Shown here: one piece after another, positions 7,810 to 16,303 of the stretch
How the letters are laid out: every line of letters begins with the position of its first letter
Position numbering within the stretch: position 1 is the stretch's first letter
NCBI GenBank assembly: GCA_022574185.1
Contig: JACZSM010000002.1
Coordinates: 122,442 to 186,441 of the forward strand
Length of the DNA: 64,000 nt
Source: Pseudomonadota bacterium
Lineage (GTDB): Bacteria; Pseudomonadota; Gammaproteobacteria; Steroidobacterales; Woeseiaceae
Reading direction: 5' to 3'
Position numbers and translations under genes: made by a program
Notes under the pieces: model-generated
Told to the model about the DNA's origin: nothing
Seen by the model: the letters and a program-made list of their open reading frames with translations, nothing else
The model's database searches: none

Positions 7810-8610
7810 TTAGTCCGCCCTCATATGCTGGATCAGCTTTTCATTCGTGTAGCTCTCACTATCGAAGACGAGCCGTTCCTGCAGCAACTGCAGCTGGTGC
7901 ACGAGGAACATCAGAAAGATACTAATCAGCAAAGCGATAAACGTGGAGTTGAATGCAACACCAAGACTCTGTGTGACGCCAGCAATATCTCCTTGCACCG
8001 CCTTGTCAGCCTGCGCGAGCGCCTCGCCGATTCCCCGCACTGTGCCGATGAACCCGATCGACGGAATTGCCCACGAAATGTACCGAATCATCGACAACTC
8101 GGACTCGAGGCGATCCGCTTCGGACTCGCAGATTGTGTGGGCAGTGTTCGCTACATCCTGGATGTTTCGCGTCGTGCTAAATCGTCGTAACGCGCTCAGC
8201 AGTGTACGTGGCAGCAACATCCGCTGCCGGTCATCGGGCAGCGCCTGCATCTGGCGCGCGAATTCGCGCGTGTCCTCGGGAAGTATTCGCATGCCATCGG
8301 CAACAGGTACAAGATCCACATCCAACAGTTGCCGTTCAGCAAAAACCTGCACTGCCTTGAAGCCCATGATGGCAAGCGCCCAGATACCAAGAATAAAGCA
8401 GGCTTCCTGTTCCATGTCCTTGATCAAAATCGAGACGCGCCGCTCTTTGACGTATGCAGGATCGGCCGCAAGCGCTTCGGCCTGCTCTTCGATGATGCGC
8501 GCCGCATTGGGCCTCACGACCGTGACATAGAATGCGTGGATGACGATGATCGTAATAATCAAAGCGAATAATTGATAGACGAATTCAACAGGAATGTTCT
8601 TTTTCTTCAT
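7810..8610 (-). CDS. MotA/TolQ/ExbB-family proton channel subunit
   Basis: The 266-residue membrane protein has hydrophobic helices at about 9-31, 71-90, 178-198 and 217-240. The last two carry the family signatures: GFIGTVRGIGEAL (G-x-x-GTV-x-G) and GVAFNSTFIALLISI. A large cytoplasmic region lies between the second and third helices. TolQ, ExbB and MotA form pentamers around a dimer of single-helix B subunits and couple ion flow to movement. No ExbD, TolR or MotB gene is adjacent. The two vWA proteins downstream are the only candidates with the matching N-terminal helix. It sits 12 bases before the next gene. Confidence 0.88.
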   Translation of the reverse strand: MKKKNIPVEFVYQLFALIITIIVIHAFYVTVVRPNAARIIEEQAEALAADPAYVKERRVSILIKDMEQEACFILGIWALAIMGFKAVQVFAERQLLDVDLVPVADGMRILPEDTREFARQMQALPDDRQRMLLPRTLLSALRRFSTTRNIQDVANTAHTICESEADRLESELSMIRYISWAIPSIGFIGTVRGIGEALAQADKAVQGDIAGVTQSLGVAFNSTFIALLISIFLMFLVHQLQLLQERLVFDSESYTNEKLIQHMRAD

Positions 8611-8625
8611 AAGCGTCAGATCTGG

Positions 8626-8862
8626 CTAAATATCGGTAGGGAATGCGATGGACTGGTCGGCCGATATGGTCTCGCTCGGCCTGAAATCATCTTCCTCGGC
8701 ATCCCGATAATTTTCCTCATCAAGATCCGCGTCATCTTGCTCTTCAACCTCGATCTGCTCTTGCGGCGTTGCTGTCGTATCGCTGTCGGAGTCTGTCTTG
8801 CTGTCCTGGGACCAGGCCGTCACAGCAAACATTGAGGTAAGTATTAGCACTAAACGCAGCAC
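8626..8862 (-). CDS. Small acidic exported protein of the vWA/kinase cluster
   Basis: I chose the GTG at 8862 because GGAGG lies 7 bases upstream; the frame itself extends further and overlaps the SUMF1 gene. The 78-residue product has a signal peptide (LRLVLILTSMFAVTAWSQ). A mature part of about 60 residues follows, dominated by Asp, Glu, Ser and Thr, and is probably disordered. No known domain is visible. It lies 15 bases before the channel gene and 67 bases after the SUMF1 gene. Its place suggests a periplasmic accessory factor, but its function is unknown. Confidence 0.65.
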   Translation of the reverse strand: MLRLVLILTSMFAVTAWSQDSKTDSDSDTTATPQEQIEVEEQDDADLDEENYRDAEEDDFRPSETISADQSIAFPTDI

Positions 8863-8929
8863 AACCGGTCCTCCATCAAGTCGGTCTTTAATCTTTGACC
8901 GCCAGCAAGCGCGATTGTCGCACGAATCT

Positions 8930-11356
8930 TCAATCCGCGGTTCTGGCAATTCGAAAACCGAGATCGGCGCGGGGCTCATCGCCATAGTCGCGATAGCTGA
9001 GCCGTAACTCGGTAACGCCGGCATGGCGCCAACTGGAACCACGAATAACGTGGTACTTGCCGTTGGCAGGGCCGAGCGGGTCTACCGCTGCCTGTGTGAT
9101 ACCCGGTGTGGGCACCGTGTAGTAATCGTTGACCCATTCGGCAACATTGCCGCTGCCGTCATAAATACCGATCGAATTGGGCGGAAATTTGCCAGTAGGC
9201 GCCGTCGATGAGAAGCCATCGTCGTAGCGTGGCAGTGTTGTCGGCACGATTCCCATTGCAGCCCGGTCTGCGTAATTTCCCGAGTCCTTTTTTGGCGGCA
9301 TCTCGGTGCCCCAGGAGAACTTCGCGGCTTTCCCACTCGCCGAATACCGAATGGCCCATGCCCATTCAGCTTCTGTCGGCAACCGATAGCCGTTGGTCAG
9401 TGGCCGGACGGCATCCCATGCGCCGAATTTTTCCACATAGGCCGGCGTCAGCCCCTCTCTGGCGCTGAGCCAGTTGCAATATTCAGCCGCATCACCCCAC
9501 GTAACCCTGGCGACCGGGTTGTCGTCACCGCCCATCGCCACATGAATATCACTGCCTGAGTCATGATTCTCGCGAAATTCCGCGAACTCCTTGTTCGTGA
9601 CTTCGCGCACCCCGATCAGGTAGGGACGAGACAACGTGACGGGCCGCAGCACTTCATTCGCGCGCCTGCCTTGCTCGGCTCGCGATGCACCCATCATGAA
9701 TGTTCCAGGCTCAACACGACGCAACAGCTGACCCGACGCTGTTTTCTGCGTAACTGCAATTTTTTCGCGCTCGATCGATGCATGCGAGCGCAAGCTCACC
9801 GAGACAGTCTGCGGATAGCCTGGTCGCGGCGTAATCGTGCGGCTCCAGCGCGCATACCCCGTTTTCCTGACCTCAATCCGGTGTGGCGCCGAACTGAGCC
9901 TGAGCGTTGTCGAGCCACTGCCGCGCGCCCGGCCATCGACATAGACCGTAGCGTCGGCGGGTTGCACGTTGACCGTCAGGGTTCCCGTACGTGCCGAAAG
10001 ATCGACGATAATCGAATCACTGGCCGCCGCCTGCAACCGCACACTGCGGCTCGTTGCGCCATAGCCGGCCTTCGACAAGCCGATTTTATAGTCGATCCCC
10101 GGTGACAGTGAGAGCGTAATAGGCGACTGCCCACGATAGCGACCGTTTACTGTGACATTGGCACCCCGCGGTATCGATTTCACGAGCAACCTGGCATTCG
10201 CCGGTTCGAGCACGATCAGGGGCAATGCCTGATCGGTATTCGGCTTCGCGATCACGGTTCCGTCCCAGGCTTTGAAGCCGTCCCGAATCACGCTGACCTG
10301 GTGCGTGCCCTCGAGGAGTTCAATAATCGCGGGGGTCTCGCCAACTTGCTCAGCCCCGGCGAAAATCGATGCTCCGGGCGGCTCTGATCTTATCTCGACA
10401 TTGGACCAGCGGGGCACGAGCTGGACATGCATTTGTTCCAGTCGTCCGAGGCCGGGCATATCAATGACATCAGCAAACGGCAGGTAGCGATCTGCCTGCA
10501 CACTAATGCTGTGTTCTCCGGGCTGTAGCTCAACCGGACCATACGGAACCTTGCCGACGAGGCCGTTGTCAATCGAAACGACAGCGTCAACAATCGGCTC
10601 TGTACTCACAATGAGTCGACCCGGCAGGCGACGCATCATGATTTCTATCGTCCTGCCAGGTTCATCGCCAACCACAAAACTCTGGCTGATGTCGTAGTAG
10701 CCCTGCTTTTGAATATTGACTGTGTACTCACCGCGCCTGAGCAGAACGCGGTCGGCAAGCGGCAGGCGAAACCAGCCACCAACAATCGAGAGTTCGTCAG
10801 GTTCGGGTGGATCAACCTCAAACTGGATCGATTTCGCACTGAACAACAGGTAGGACATCAGTAAAAGAGCGCCCAGGCCAACGCTGACGAGGGTCTTTAA
10901 AGGACTACGCTGCGATTGCTCGACCGCAGCCCGGGTTTCCGCCGCGCGACGAAACGCCGTTGGGGCAATCGTCTCGTCTTCCCCCACCGCTTGTGCATCG
11001 ACCGACTCGGGCGGCTGTGTAACGTAAGCACTGTCCTCGAGCCGAATTTCCAGTGCCAGTCGGTCGTCGCTTATGGAAACTCGTATGCGGCTGCCAAAGA
11101 ATTGCAATTCATCATCGTGCACCAGCCGGCTACTGGCACGCAGTGGCTCGCCGTTAAGCTGCATTGATGCATCACGACCAACGGGTTGCACAAACGGCGC
11201 CCCGTCGAGCAGATCGAGCAATGCTACTGGTCCGCCGCCAGGACCCGGTAAGCGAATTTCGCATTCACTGCCAGTACCGACCCGTAGCGGCAGTTTGTCG
11301 GCATCGATGCGCCGTTCGCCTTCGACATCGATGATTAATAAATGATCGAAATTCAA
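8930..11356 (-). CDS. FHA-like / transmembrane / PEGA repeats / SUMF1-domain fusion protein
   Basis: The 808-residue protein has an FHA-like N-terminus (about 5-105, PLRVGTGSECEIRLP), one transmembrane helix at about 154-173, and a periplasmic part. The periplasmic part contains several PEGA-type beta domains (about 180-530, repeated motifs such as PRGANVTVNGRYRGQSP and PADATVYVDG) and a C-terminal formylglycine-generating-enzyme-like domain (about 545-808). The latter has the fold markers RLPTEAEWAWA, GNVAEWVND and RGSSWRH...GFR. The Cys pair used by true FGE is absent (no Cys in RGSSWRH), so a binding or structural role is more likely than catalysis. It links cytoplasmic phospho-signalling to the periplasm. 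It overlaps the kinase gene by 4 bases. Confidence 0.85.
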   Translation of the reverse strand: MNFDHLLIIDVEGERRIDADKLPLRVGTGSECEIRLPGPGGGPVALLDLLDGAPFVQPVGRDASMQLNGEPLRASSRLVHDDELQFFGSRIRVSISDDRLALEIRLEDSAYVTQPPESVDAQAVGEDETIAPTAFRRAAETRAAVEQSQRSPLKTLVSVGLGALLLMSYLLFSAKSIQFEVDPPEPDELSIVGGWFRLPLADRVLLRRGEYTVNIQKQGYYDISQSFVVGDEPGRTIEIMMRRLPGRLIVSTEPIVDAVVSIDNGLVGKVPYGPVELQPGEHSISVQADRYLPFADVIDMPGLGRLEQMHVQLVPRWSNVEIRSEPPGASIFAGAEQVGETPAIIELLEGTHQVSVIRDGFKAWDGTVIAKPNTDQALPLIVLEPANARLLVKSIPRGANVTVNGRYRGQSPITLSLSPGIDYKIGLSKAGYGATSRSVRLQAAASDSIIVDLSARTGTLTVNVQPADATVYVDGRARGSGSTTLRLSSAPHRIEVRKTGYARWSRTITPRPGYPQTVSVSLRSHASIEREKIAVTQKTASGQLLRRVEPGTFMMGASRAEQGRRANEVLRPVTLSRPYLIGVREVTNKEFAEFRENHDSGSDIHVAMGGDDNPVARVTWGDAAEYCNWLSAREGLTPAYVEKFGAWDAVRPLTNGYRLPTEAEWAWAIRYSASGKAAKFSWGTEMPPKKDSGNYADRAAMGIVPTTLPRYDDGFSSTAPTGKFPPNSIGIYDGSGNVAEWVNDYYTVPTPGITQAAVDPLGPANGKYHVIRGSSWRHAGVTELRLSYRDYGDEPRADLGFRIARTAD

Positions 11357-13725
11357 ATTGCTTCCTCGCAGCGAACAACGACAGGCTCCAGCTCTATTTC
11401 CGGCCCGACACGAAATTCAAGACGCACATCACGAAATCCCGGCCGACTGCCCACCGCAACGTAGGTTCCCGGCCGTAGATTTAATTCGTGAGTTGTGAAG
11501 CTACCGAGTTTACCAACTTGGTAGATCGAAACGTCGGTAACGTTGTCCGATACGAGCTGTACGGTCAGTGGCGTCGCCGCGCGCTTGAGCAAGCGCGACA
11601 GTTCGTCGCGTTGATCGCCAAGTCGCGGTCCGATCCGTGACATCCGCGTGATATCAACAATGAGTACCGTCGCTGCGTGCATGGTTGACGGCGCGCTCAG
11701 GCTATCCGGGTCGGCAATGTAATCGTCGAGGCGTTTATGCAGCGCCGTCATTTGCGTCGCCCGCCCAAGACCTTGTTGTGCAAAAAACAAATTGGCATCA
11801 ATGTCGAGAATGCTCTTATAGGTTTCGACCAAAGTGTCCCATTGCTCGTTTCGCTCCTGAGACTGCGCTTGCCGCTCAAGCGCCGAGATTTTCTCGAGAC
11901 GGATACCCTGATCCACCTGTAACAGGCCGTCAGCGGGCTCAGGTGATTCGGGCTTAAGATTTTTGGCCATGCGAAAAGCGGCACGCGCACCTGCAAAATC
12001 GCCCTCCGACAATGCCAGCAGTCCCTCGGTCATGCGCTGATCGAATTCCATTTGCCTGATCGTCACCAGCGTTCGATCAAGACCTTCCTGCGCAGGTTGC
12101 CACTCGGGATCGATTGCCACGGCTTGCGCAAAGCTGCGCCGAGCTGCTTCGAGCTCAAGGTCTTTTTCGAATGCAAGACCCTTATCGATCAAGGACAATA
12201 CCGTGTCAAGATTCCTGGCGCGCGCATATCCGGCCTGCGCAGCCGCGTGGCTCGGGCTGATCGCAACTGCCAATTCGAAGTGCCGTATTGCCTCGACCGC
12301 GTCTGCGGCGTCCAGGGCCGCCTGCGCTGCGGCATATGTCGTTGCGAAAACCCGGTCAACCTCGACCAGTAGCGGCTCAAGCTTGTCGATCGCCTCACGG
12401 TACTTCGTTTGGGCTGTCGTGTAATCCCGAACAAGATAGGCGTCATCACCTTCGGCATAGGCAGCCTGTGCCTGCTTGTAACGCAATCCACCCCATCGTT
12501 GCACGGCTCGCCGATTCAGTATGTCCATTTTGGACAGTAGCTCGCCAAGCACCGTTTCGGTCTCGGCTCCTGCCACGACACGCGCGTCGCGTCCCGCAAG
12601 GTCATCGATGTTTTCGGTGAATTGCACCCCCCGCCGTTGCCTGGAATCCGGAGTCTCTTGCACATCAGTGGATGCCGACTCGGCGACGGGGTCCATGCTA
12701 TCCGTTGTGACGGTACCCGGCAGCAAAAATATGACACCGAGAAGAACTGTCATTAATGCCGCCAGACTATATCCCAGCATTCGCGGACTAATCCCTGAGC
12801 GCTCGAAAGTCTCCGCGAGTGGAGTACCCGCTGTGCCTGTTTTTGCCGGCCGAATTGCCTCGCTGGCCTCGATAATCACGTCTGCGGTCATGCGTCGCTT
12901 GCCGACATATGCGGCCGGTGCCGGCCCCGGTGCGAAACCGGCTGCATCCAGACTGGCCACGATCGATTCTGCATCGGGTCGTCTGCCTGCATCTTTATCG
13001 AGCATATTGGCGACCAAAGATTGCACGGCTGGCGGTATCGGTATGCCATGCGCTGCCTGCAGTTGTGCTGGCACGACATGTAGAATGTCATCGGCAGTCG
13101 ATGCCGATGCGTACGGTGAATGCCCTGCAACGAGTTCAAAGATCAGGCCACCGAGAGCGAATACATCATCAGCCGGCTGCGGTAGTGCCCCGGCAAGTCG
13201 TTGCGGGCTTGACGCGATCAGTGATCCGCCATCTGCATCGACTTTGCCGTCCGCAGCAACACCGAAGTCGATCAGGAACGGCGCGCCATTGTGGTCGATC
13301 AGAATATTGCTGGCTTTGACATCGCAGTGCACGACACCTTTGCCGTGAGCGTATCGAAGCGCATCAGCGACCAATGCGATGGGAGGTAGAATGTGCGGCG
13401 GTGGTGCGCCCGCAAGTGCGCTGATGTCGGCTCCGTCAATGAATTGAAGGCTGTAGAACGCGCATTGCGGATCGTCATTGAATTCGAATACGCGCACGAT
13501 GTGCGCATGCATCAGGCGAATGCTGGTCTGCCATTCTTTGCGCAAGCCGGCAACGGACTGTCGATCGTCGGCGAGAATTTTGAGCGCGACTTGTGCACGC
13601 GTCATGCGGTCTGTCGCAAGCCAGGTGACGGCCGCGCCACCACCGCCGAGCCTGCGGACCAGCGTGTAGCGGTTCGCAAGCTCCATCCCTTTTTGCAGGT
13701 CCTGCATCAGTGGCCGTTCGCTCAT
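11353..13725 (-). CDS. Transmembrane Ser/Thr protein kinase with TPR-like periplasmic region
   Basis: The 790-residue protein begins with an active-looking Hanks kinase: glycine loop RRLGGGGAA (25-32), Lys49 in VALK, HCDVKASN (133-140), DFG (153-155), and SSPQRLAGA replacing the usual APE region. A transmembrane helix lies near 318-340 (SLAALMTVLLGVIFLLPG). The outer part holds helical TPR-type repeats (about 400-660; Y..G...Y..RDY..A...Y..A) and ends in a PEGA-like beta segment (RPGTYVAVGSRPGF). PASTA domains are absent. Four-base ATGA overlaps at both ends show tight translational coupling. It probably senses the envelope state and phosphorylates FHA partners in the cluster. Confidence 0.87.
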   Translation of the reverse strand: MSERPLMQDLQKGMELANRYTLVRRLGGGGAAVTWLATDRMTRAQVALKILADDRQSVAGLRKEWQTSIRLMHAHIVRVFEFNDDPQCAFYSLQFIDGADISALAGAPPPHILPPIALVADALRYAHGKGVVHCDVKASNILIDHNGAPFLIDFGVAADGKVDADGGSLIASSPQRLAGALPQPADDVFALGGLIFELVAGHSPYASASTADDILHVVPAQLQAAHGIPIPPAVQSLVANMLDKDAGRRPDAESIVASLDAAGFAPGPAPAAYVGKRRMTADVIIEASEAIRPAKTGTAGTPLAETFERSGISPRMLGYSLAALMTVLLGVIFLLPGTVTTDSMDPVAESASTDVQETPDSRQRRGVQFTENIDDLAGRDARVVAGAETETVLGELLSKMDILNRRAVQRWGGLRYKQAQAAYAEGDDAYLVRDYTTAQTKYREAIDKLEPLLVEVDRVFATTYAAAQAALDAADAVEAIRHFELAVAISPSHAAAQAGYARARNLDTVLSLIDKGLAFEKDLELEAARRSFAQAVAIDPEWQPAQEGLDRTLVTIRQMEFDQRMTEGLLALSEGDFAGARAAFRMAKNLKPESPEPADGLLQVDQGIRLEKISALERQAQSQERNEQWDTLVETYKSILDIDANLFFAQQGLGRATQMTALHKRLDDYIADPDSLSAPSTMHAATVLIVDITRMSRIGPRLGDQRDELSRLLKRAATPLTVQLVSDNVTDVSIYQVGKLGSFTTHELNLRPGTYVAVGSRPGFRDVRLEFRVGPEIELEPVVVRCEEAI

Positions 13726-14963
13726 CCGGTCGGTTCAGGGACACGCTCCGGTGCGCTGACATCAGCCGAATCGACGAATCCGGTTTCAGCCTCGTAGATT
13801 TCCTTGAGCAATCGGCGCCAGCTCTCGTACTGTGCAGCGGCCGTGCCAGTAAGGCGACGCGTCTGACCTTCGACGGTGACGACCATCGGCGCCGCTTCAG
13901 CGCCAAAGGACTCCGACAATTCCTTGATCGCCTCGAGGTGCATGGACGCTTCCGAGCGCCTCGAGAATCCTGCGAACATCGTCTCGATTCCCTGCGACAG
14001 GCCGATATTTCTCAGGCTCCGGTTGATGTTTCTCGTATTCCTGCCACCACTTTCCGTATCCACCGCCAGTGAACCGGCGAGCACGACAGCTCCCATCAAT
14101 ATTTGCATCGTGGAGGCACGTTTGACCTGACGATAATTAATGGCTTCCTCGCGCGCCGTCTTGCGCCACGAGTGGTAGGGAATGGCGATACCGTAATAGA
14201 AATTTGCATAATGTTCGTTGAGCGTATCGACGACGAGTCGATCACGCTCACGAATTTGCCGCAGGCGGTCGACTGACGGATCATTCTGCGCAGGCAATCG
14301 CACTGCTGTGACCAAGCCATCTGCATCGGTTGCCAAATGTTCCCCGAATGCTCGCGGCGACATATCGGCAAAGAATTGCAGCTCCGAAACCTGGCGCACT
14401 TGTCGAATTGATTTTGGCGGCAACTGGGCGACATATGCCCGCAGGTCGTTCGCAATATCGTTAAAGACTTTCTGGTACGGATCCTGACGGCGATCGCGAT
14501 TCCGCGAATAAGACGAAATGCCCGTTTGTGTGCTGTAGTCCTTGCGGTACCACTGCTGCCCTCGCGCATCGGCAACCGATATCTGCAGCACAATGAATTC
14601 ACCGTCGGACTCCTTGATCGTGCCACTGATGATCACATCGGTGTACGTGCTGAGCGACGGCACTACGCGGACCGCTCCCCAGTGTCCGGTACCCTGCAGC
14701 GTAGTCTTCAAGTGATAGGCAAGGTAGCGCGACTCGGCCGACCGAATTTCGTCATAAATGCCGGTAGCCGAAGAATCGTTCTTGCTTGAGATACCCTCTT
14801 TAAAATGGATGATGCCGATATCGAACAGCAACGCCTCATCAGGTGGCGCTTGCGCCATGATTAATTCAGTTTCCTGAGCCGTAACAACCTCATTGACCGT
14901 GCACCCTGTCGATGTAAGACAGGTCAAAAATATTAACAGCGATGTCCCTTTCATCGTACGCAC
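13722..14963 (-). CDS. Lipoprotein of unknown family in the vWA/kinase cluster
   Basis: I place the start at GTG 14963 because AAGGAAG lies 5 bases upstream; ATG 14954 is an alternative. Both give a lipoprotein signal (MKGTSLLIFLTCLTSTGC) with Cys about 20 residues in. The mature part of about 390 residues begins with an alpha/beta region (ALLFDIGIIHF...; SLSTYTDVIISGTI...; IVLQISVADARG), followed by a helical region with a hydrophobic stretch (MQILMGAVVLAGSLAV). I do not recognise the family. The gene stop overlaps the kinase start by 4 bases, implying that it is a structural or sensory part of the same complex, probably facing the periplasm. Confidence 0.75.
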   Translation of the reverse strand: MRTMKGTSLLIFLTCLTSTGCTVNEVVTAQETELIMAQAPPDEALLFDIGIIHFKEGISSKNDSSATGIYDEIRSAESRYLAYHLKTTLQGTGHWGAVRVVPSLSTYTDVIISGTIKESDGEFIVLQISVADARGQQWYRKDYSTQTGISSYSRNRDRRQDPYQKVFNDIANDLRAYVAQLPPKSIRQVRQVSELQFFADMSPRAFGEHLATDADGLVTAVRLPAQNDPSVDRLRQIRERDRLVVDTLNEHYANFYYGIAIPYHSWRKTAREEAINYRQVKRASTMQILMGAVVLAGSLAVDTESGGRNTRNINRSLRNIGLSQGIETMFAGFSRRSEASMHLEAIKELSESFGAEAAPMVVTVEGQTRRLTGTAAAQYESWRRLLKEIYEAETGFVDSADVSAPERVPEPTG

Positions 14964-15008
14964 TTTAGCTTCCTTTGGACCTTGATGGGCCCTTATATCC
15001 ACAGGCCT

Positions 15009-16046
15009 TTATAGGCCCTTATATTTCCGGTACTCCTCCCACAGGCGATCACGCAACTGCGGATCTTCTTCCACCAACGCAGCCTCGCGCAGCTGCCGCG
15101 CAATAATATCGTCATCAACCATGATCGGCACATCCTGCGGCGTTCGTTCGCTAATCTCCTCCTGAGACATGGCATCGATCGGTGATTCCCGTCTTGACCC
15201 GGTATTCGCGACGATAATCGACCCACGTGCACCGGCCGTTTGCTGGCCCAGACTGACGCTGCCGCCGCTACCCGCAGCACCGCTGCCGAAGCCTTCAGTA
15301 TTTCGTCCCACGGAGGCTATCTCGCGTTGCTCCTCCATCAGTACTTCGTCAAACCCGCCAACCGCCTCATCAAGCTCCTTGCCGAGCCGCGCCGCTCTTT
15401 GTGCAGCGCTTTCCTGCGGAAACTGACCGACGCTGCCGGCGCCGCCCGTGCCCGTCGAACCACCGCTCTCGGCTTCGCTGTTGCTGGCCGACGCTGACGC
15501 ACCACCAATGCACTCACCGGCCTGGCCCATGCCGCCGACACCGCCTGGCAATGCGCCTGTGTCACCGCAATCGCCACTTGCATCGCCGTCGCCATCATTC
15601 TCTGCTTCATCACCCGCGCTATTGGCTTCCTCGCCGGCACCACCGCCGCCGCTGTCCGGCATCGGTGGCACACCCATTGGATCTTCGCTTGGGAAACTAC
15701 CGACTTCACCACTCGAGCCGTCGCCTGCATCGCCAGAACTGCCGGTTGCGCCGCTATCAGAGCCACCGGGCATGCCACCACCGGGCATCCCGCCTGACTC
15801 GCCGCCTGACTGCTCGCCACCGGATTGACCGCCTCCGGATTGACCACCTCCGGATTGGCCGCCTCCACTTGGCGGCGATGGCGGTGTTGGCATCCCACCC
15901 CCTGATGGCGGTGGCGGCATGCCTGCGCCTCCCGAGGGACCCGTCATCTCCGATTTGCATCCGCTCGCAAGCAACGCTGTCAATGCGAGCACCAATAGCG
16001 GTTTGATCCAGTAGGTAAGCTTTGTGACAGACTGACTGAGCTTCAT
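15009..16046 (-). CDS. Gly/Ser/Pro-rich low-complexity lipoprotein
   Basis: The 345-residue protein has a lipoprotein signal peptide (ALTALLASGC, Cys about residue 30). About 170 residues of low-complexity sequence follow, rich in Gly, Ser, Pro, Asp and Glu, including PPSGGG and QSGGG repeats. A helical C-terminus (about 220-345) carries AARLGKELDEAV, ISERTPQDVPIMVDDDIIARQLREAA and a charged end. The flexible region could span the periplasm. No known domain was recognised. It is separated from the PP2C gene by 257 bases and precedes the unknown lipoprotein closely. Confidence 0.78.
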   Translation of the reverse strand: MKLSQSVTKLTYWIKPLLVLALTALLASGCKSEMTGPSGGAGMPPPPSGGGMPTPPSPPSGGGQSGGGQSGGGQSGGEQSGGESGGMPGGGMPGGSDSGATGSSGDAGDGSSGEVGSFPSEDPMGVPPMPDSGGGGAGEEANSAGDEAENDGDGDASGDCGDTGALPGGVGGMGQAGECIGGASASASNSEAESGGSTGTGGAGSVGQFPQESAAQRAARLGKELDEAVGGFDEVLMEEQREIASVGRNTEGFGSGAAGSGGSVSLGQQTAGARGSIIVANTGSRRESPIDAMSQEEISERTPQDVPIMVDDDIIARQLREAALVEEDPQLRDRLWEEYRKYKGL

Positions 16047-16303
16047 TGTCCTGACCCTCTATGTTGCGAGGTGTGGCGGCGCACGATTCATCGCCAGCCG
16101 CGGCAGTTTCGAGCACCGTTCATTAGGGTTTGAGCGGTAAAACCGGGTTCGAGTTCCATCGTAATCAGTCCTGCAAGACCCTTGAGCGATGGCTACCCAC
16201 CTACCCTGACGATAATACGTGCCCGGGACGCGATCAACACCCCTGATCACTACTCAACGCGGCCGGCCCCTCTGGCGTTGACAGAATTGTAATATGTCAT
16301 TTA

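Noticed and set aside
3490..8610. Zorya defence system
   Set aside because: A MotA-like channel and an OmpA protein are present, but no ZorC, ZorD or ZorE-type helicase or nuclease. The OmpA protein has a cleavable signal peptide rather than a ZorB-type N-terminal helix.
16125..16165. tRNA-like T-loop (GGTTCGAGTTCC)
   Set aside because: The flanking bases do not form a T stem, and no acceptor or anticodon arm can be drawn.
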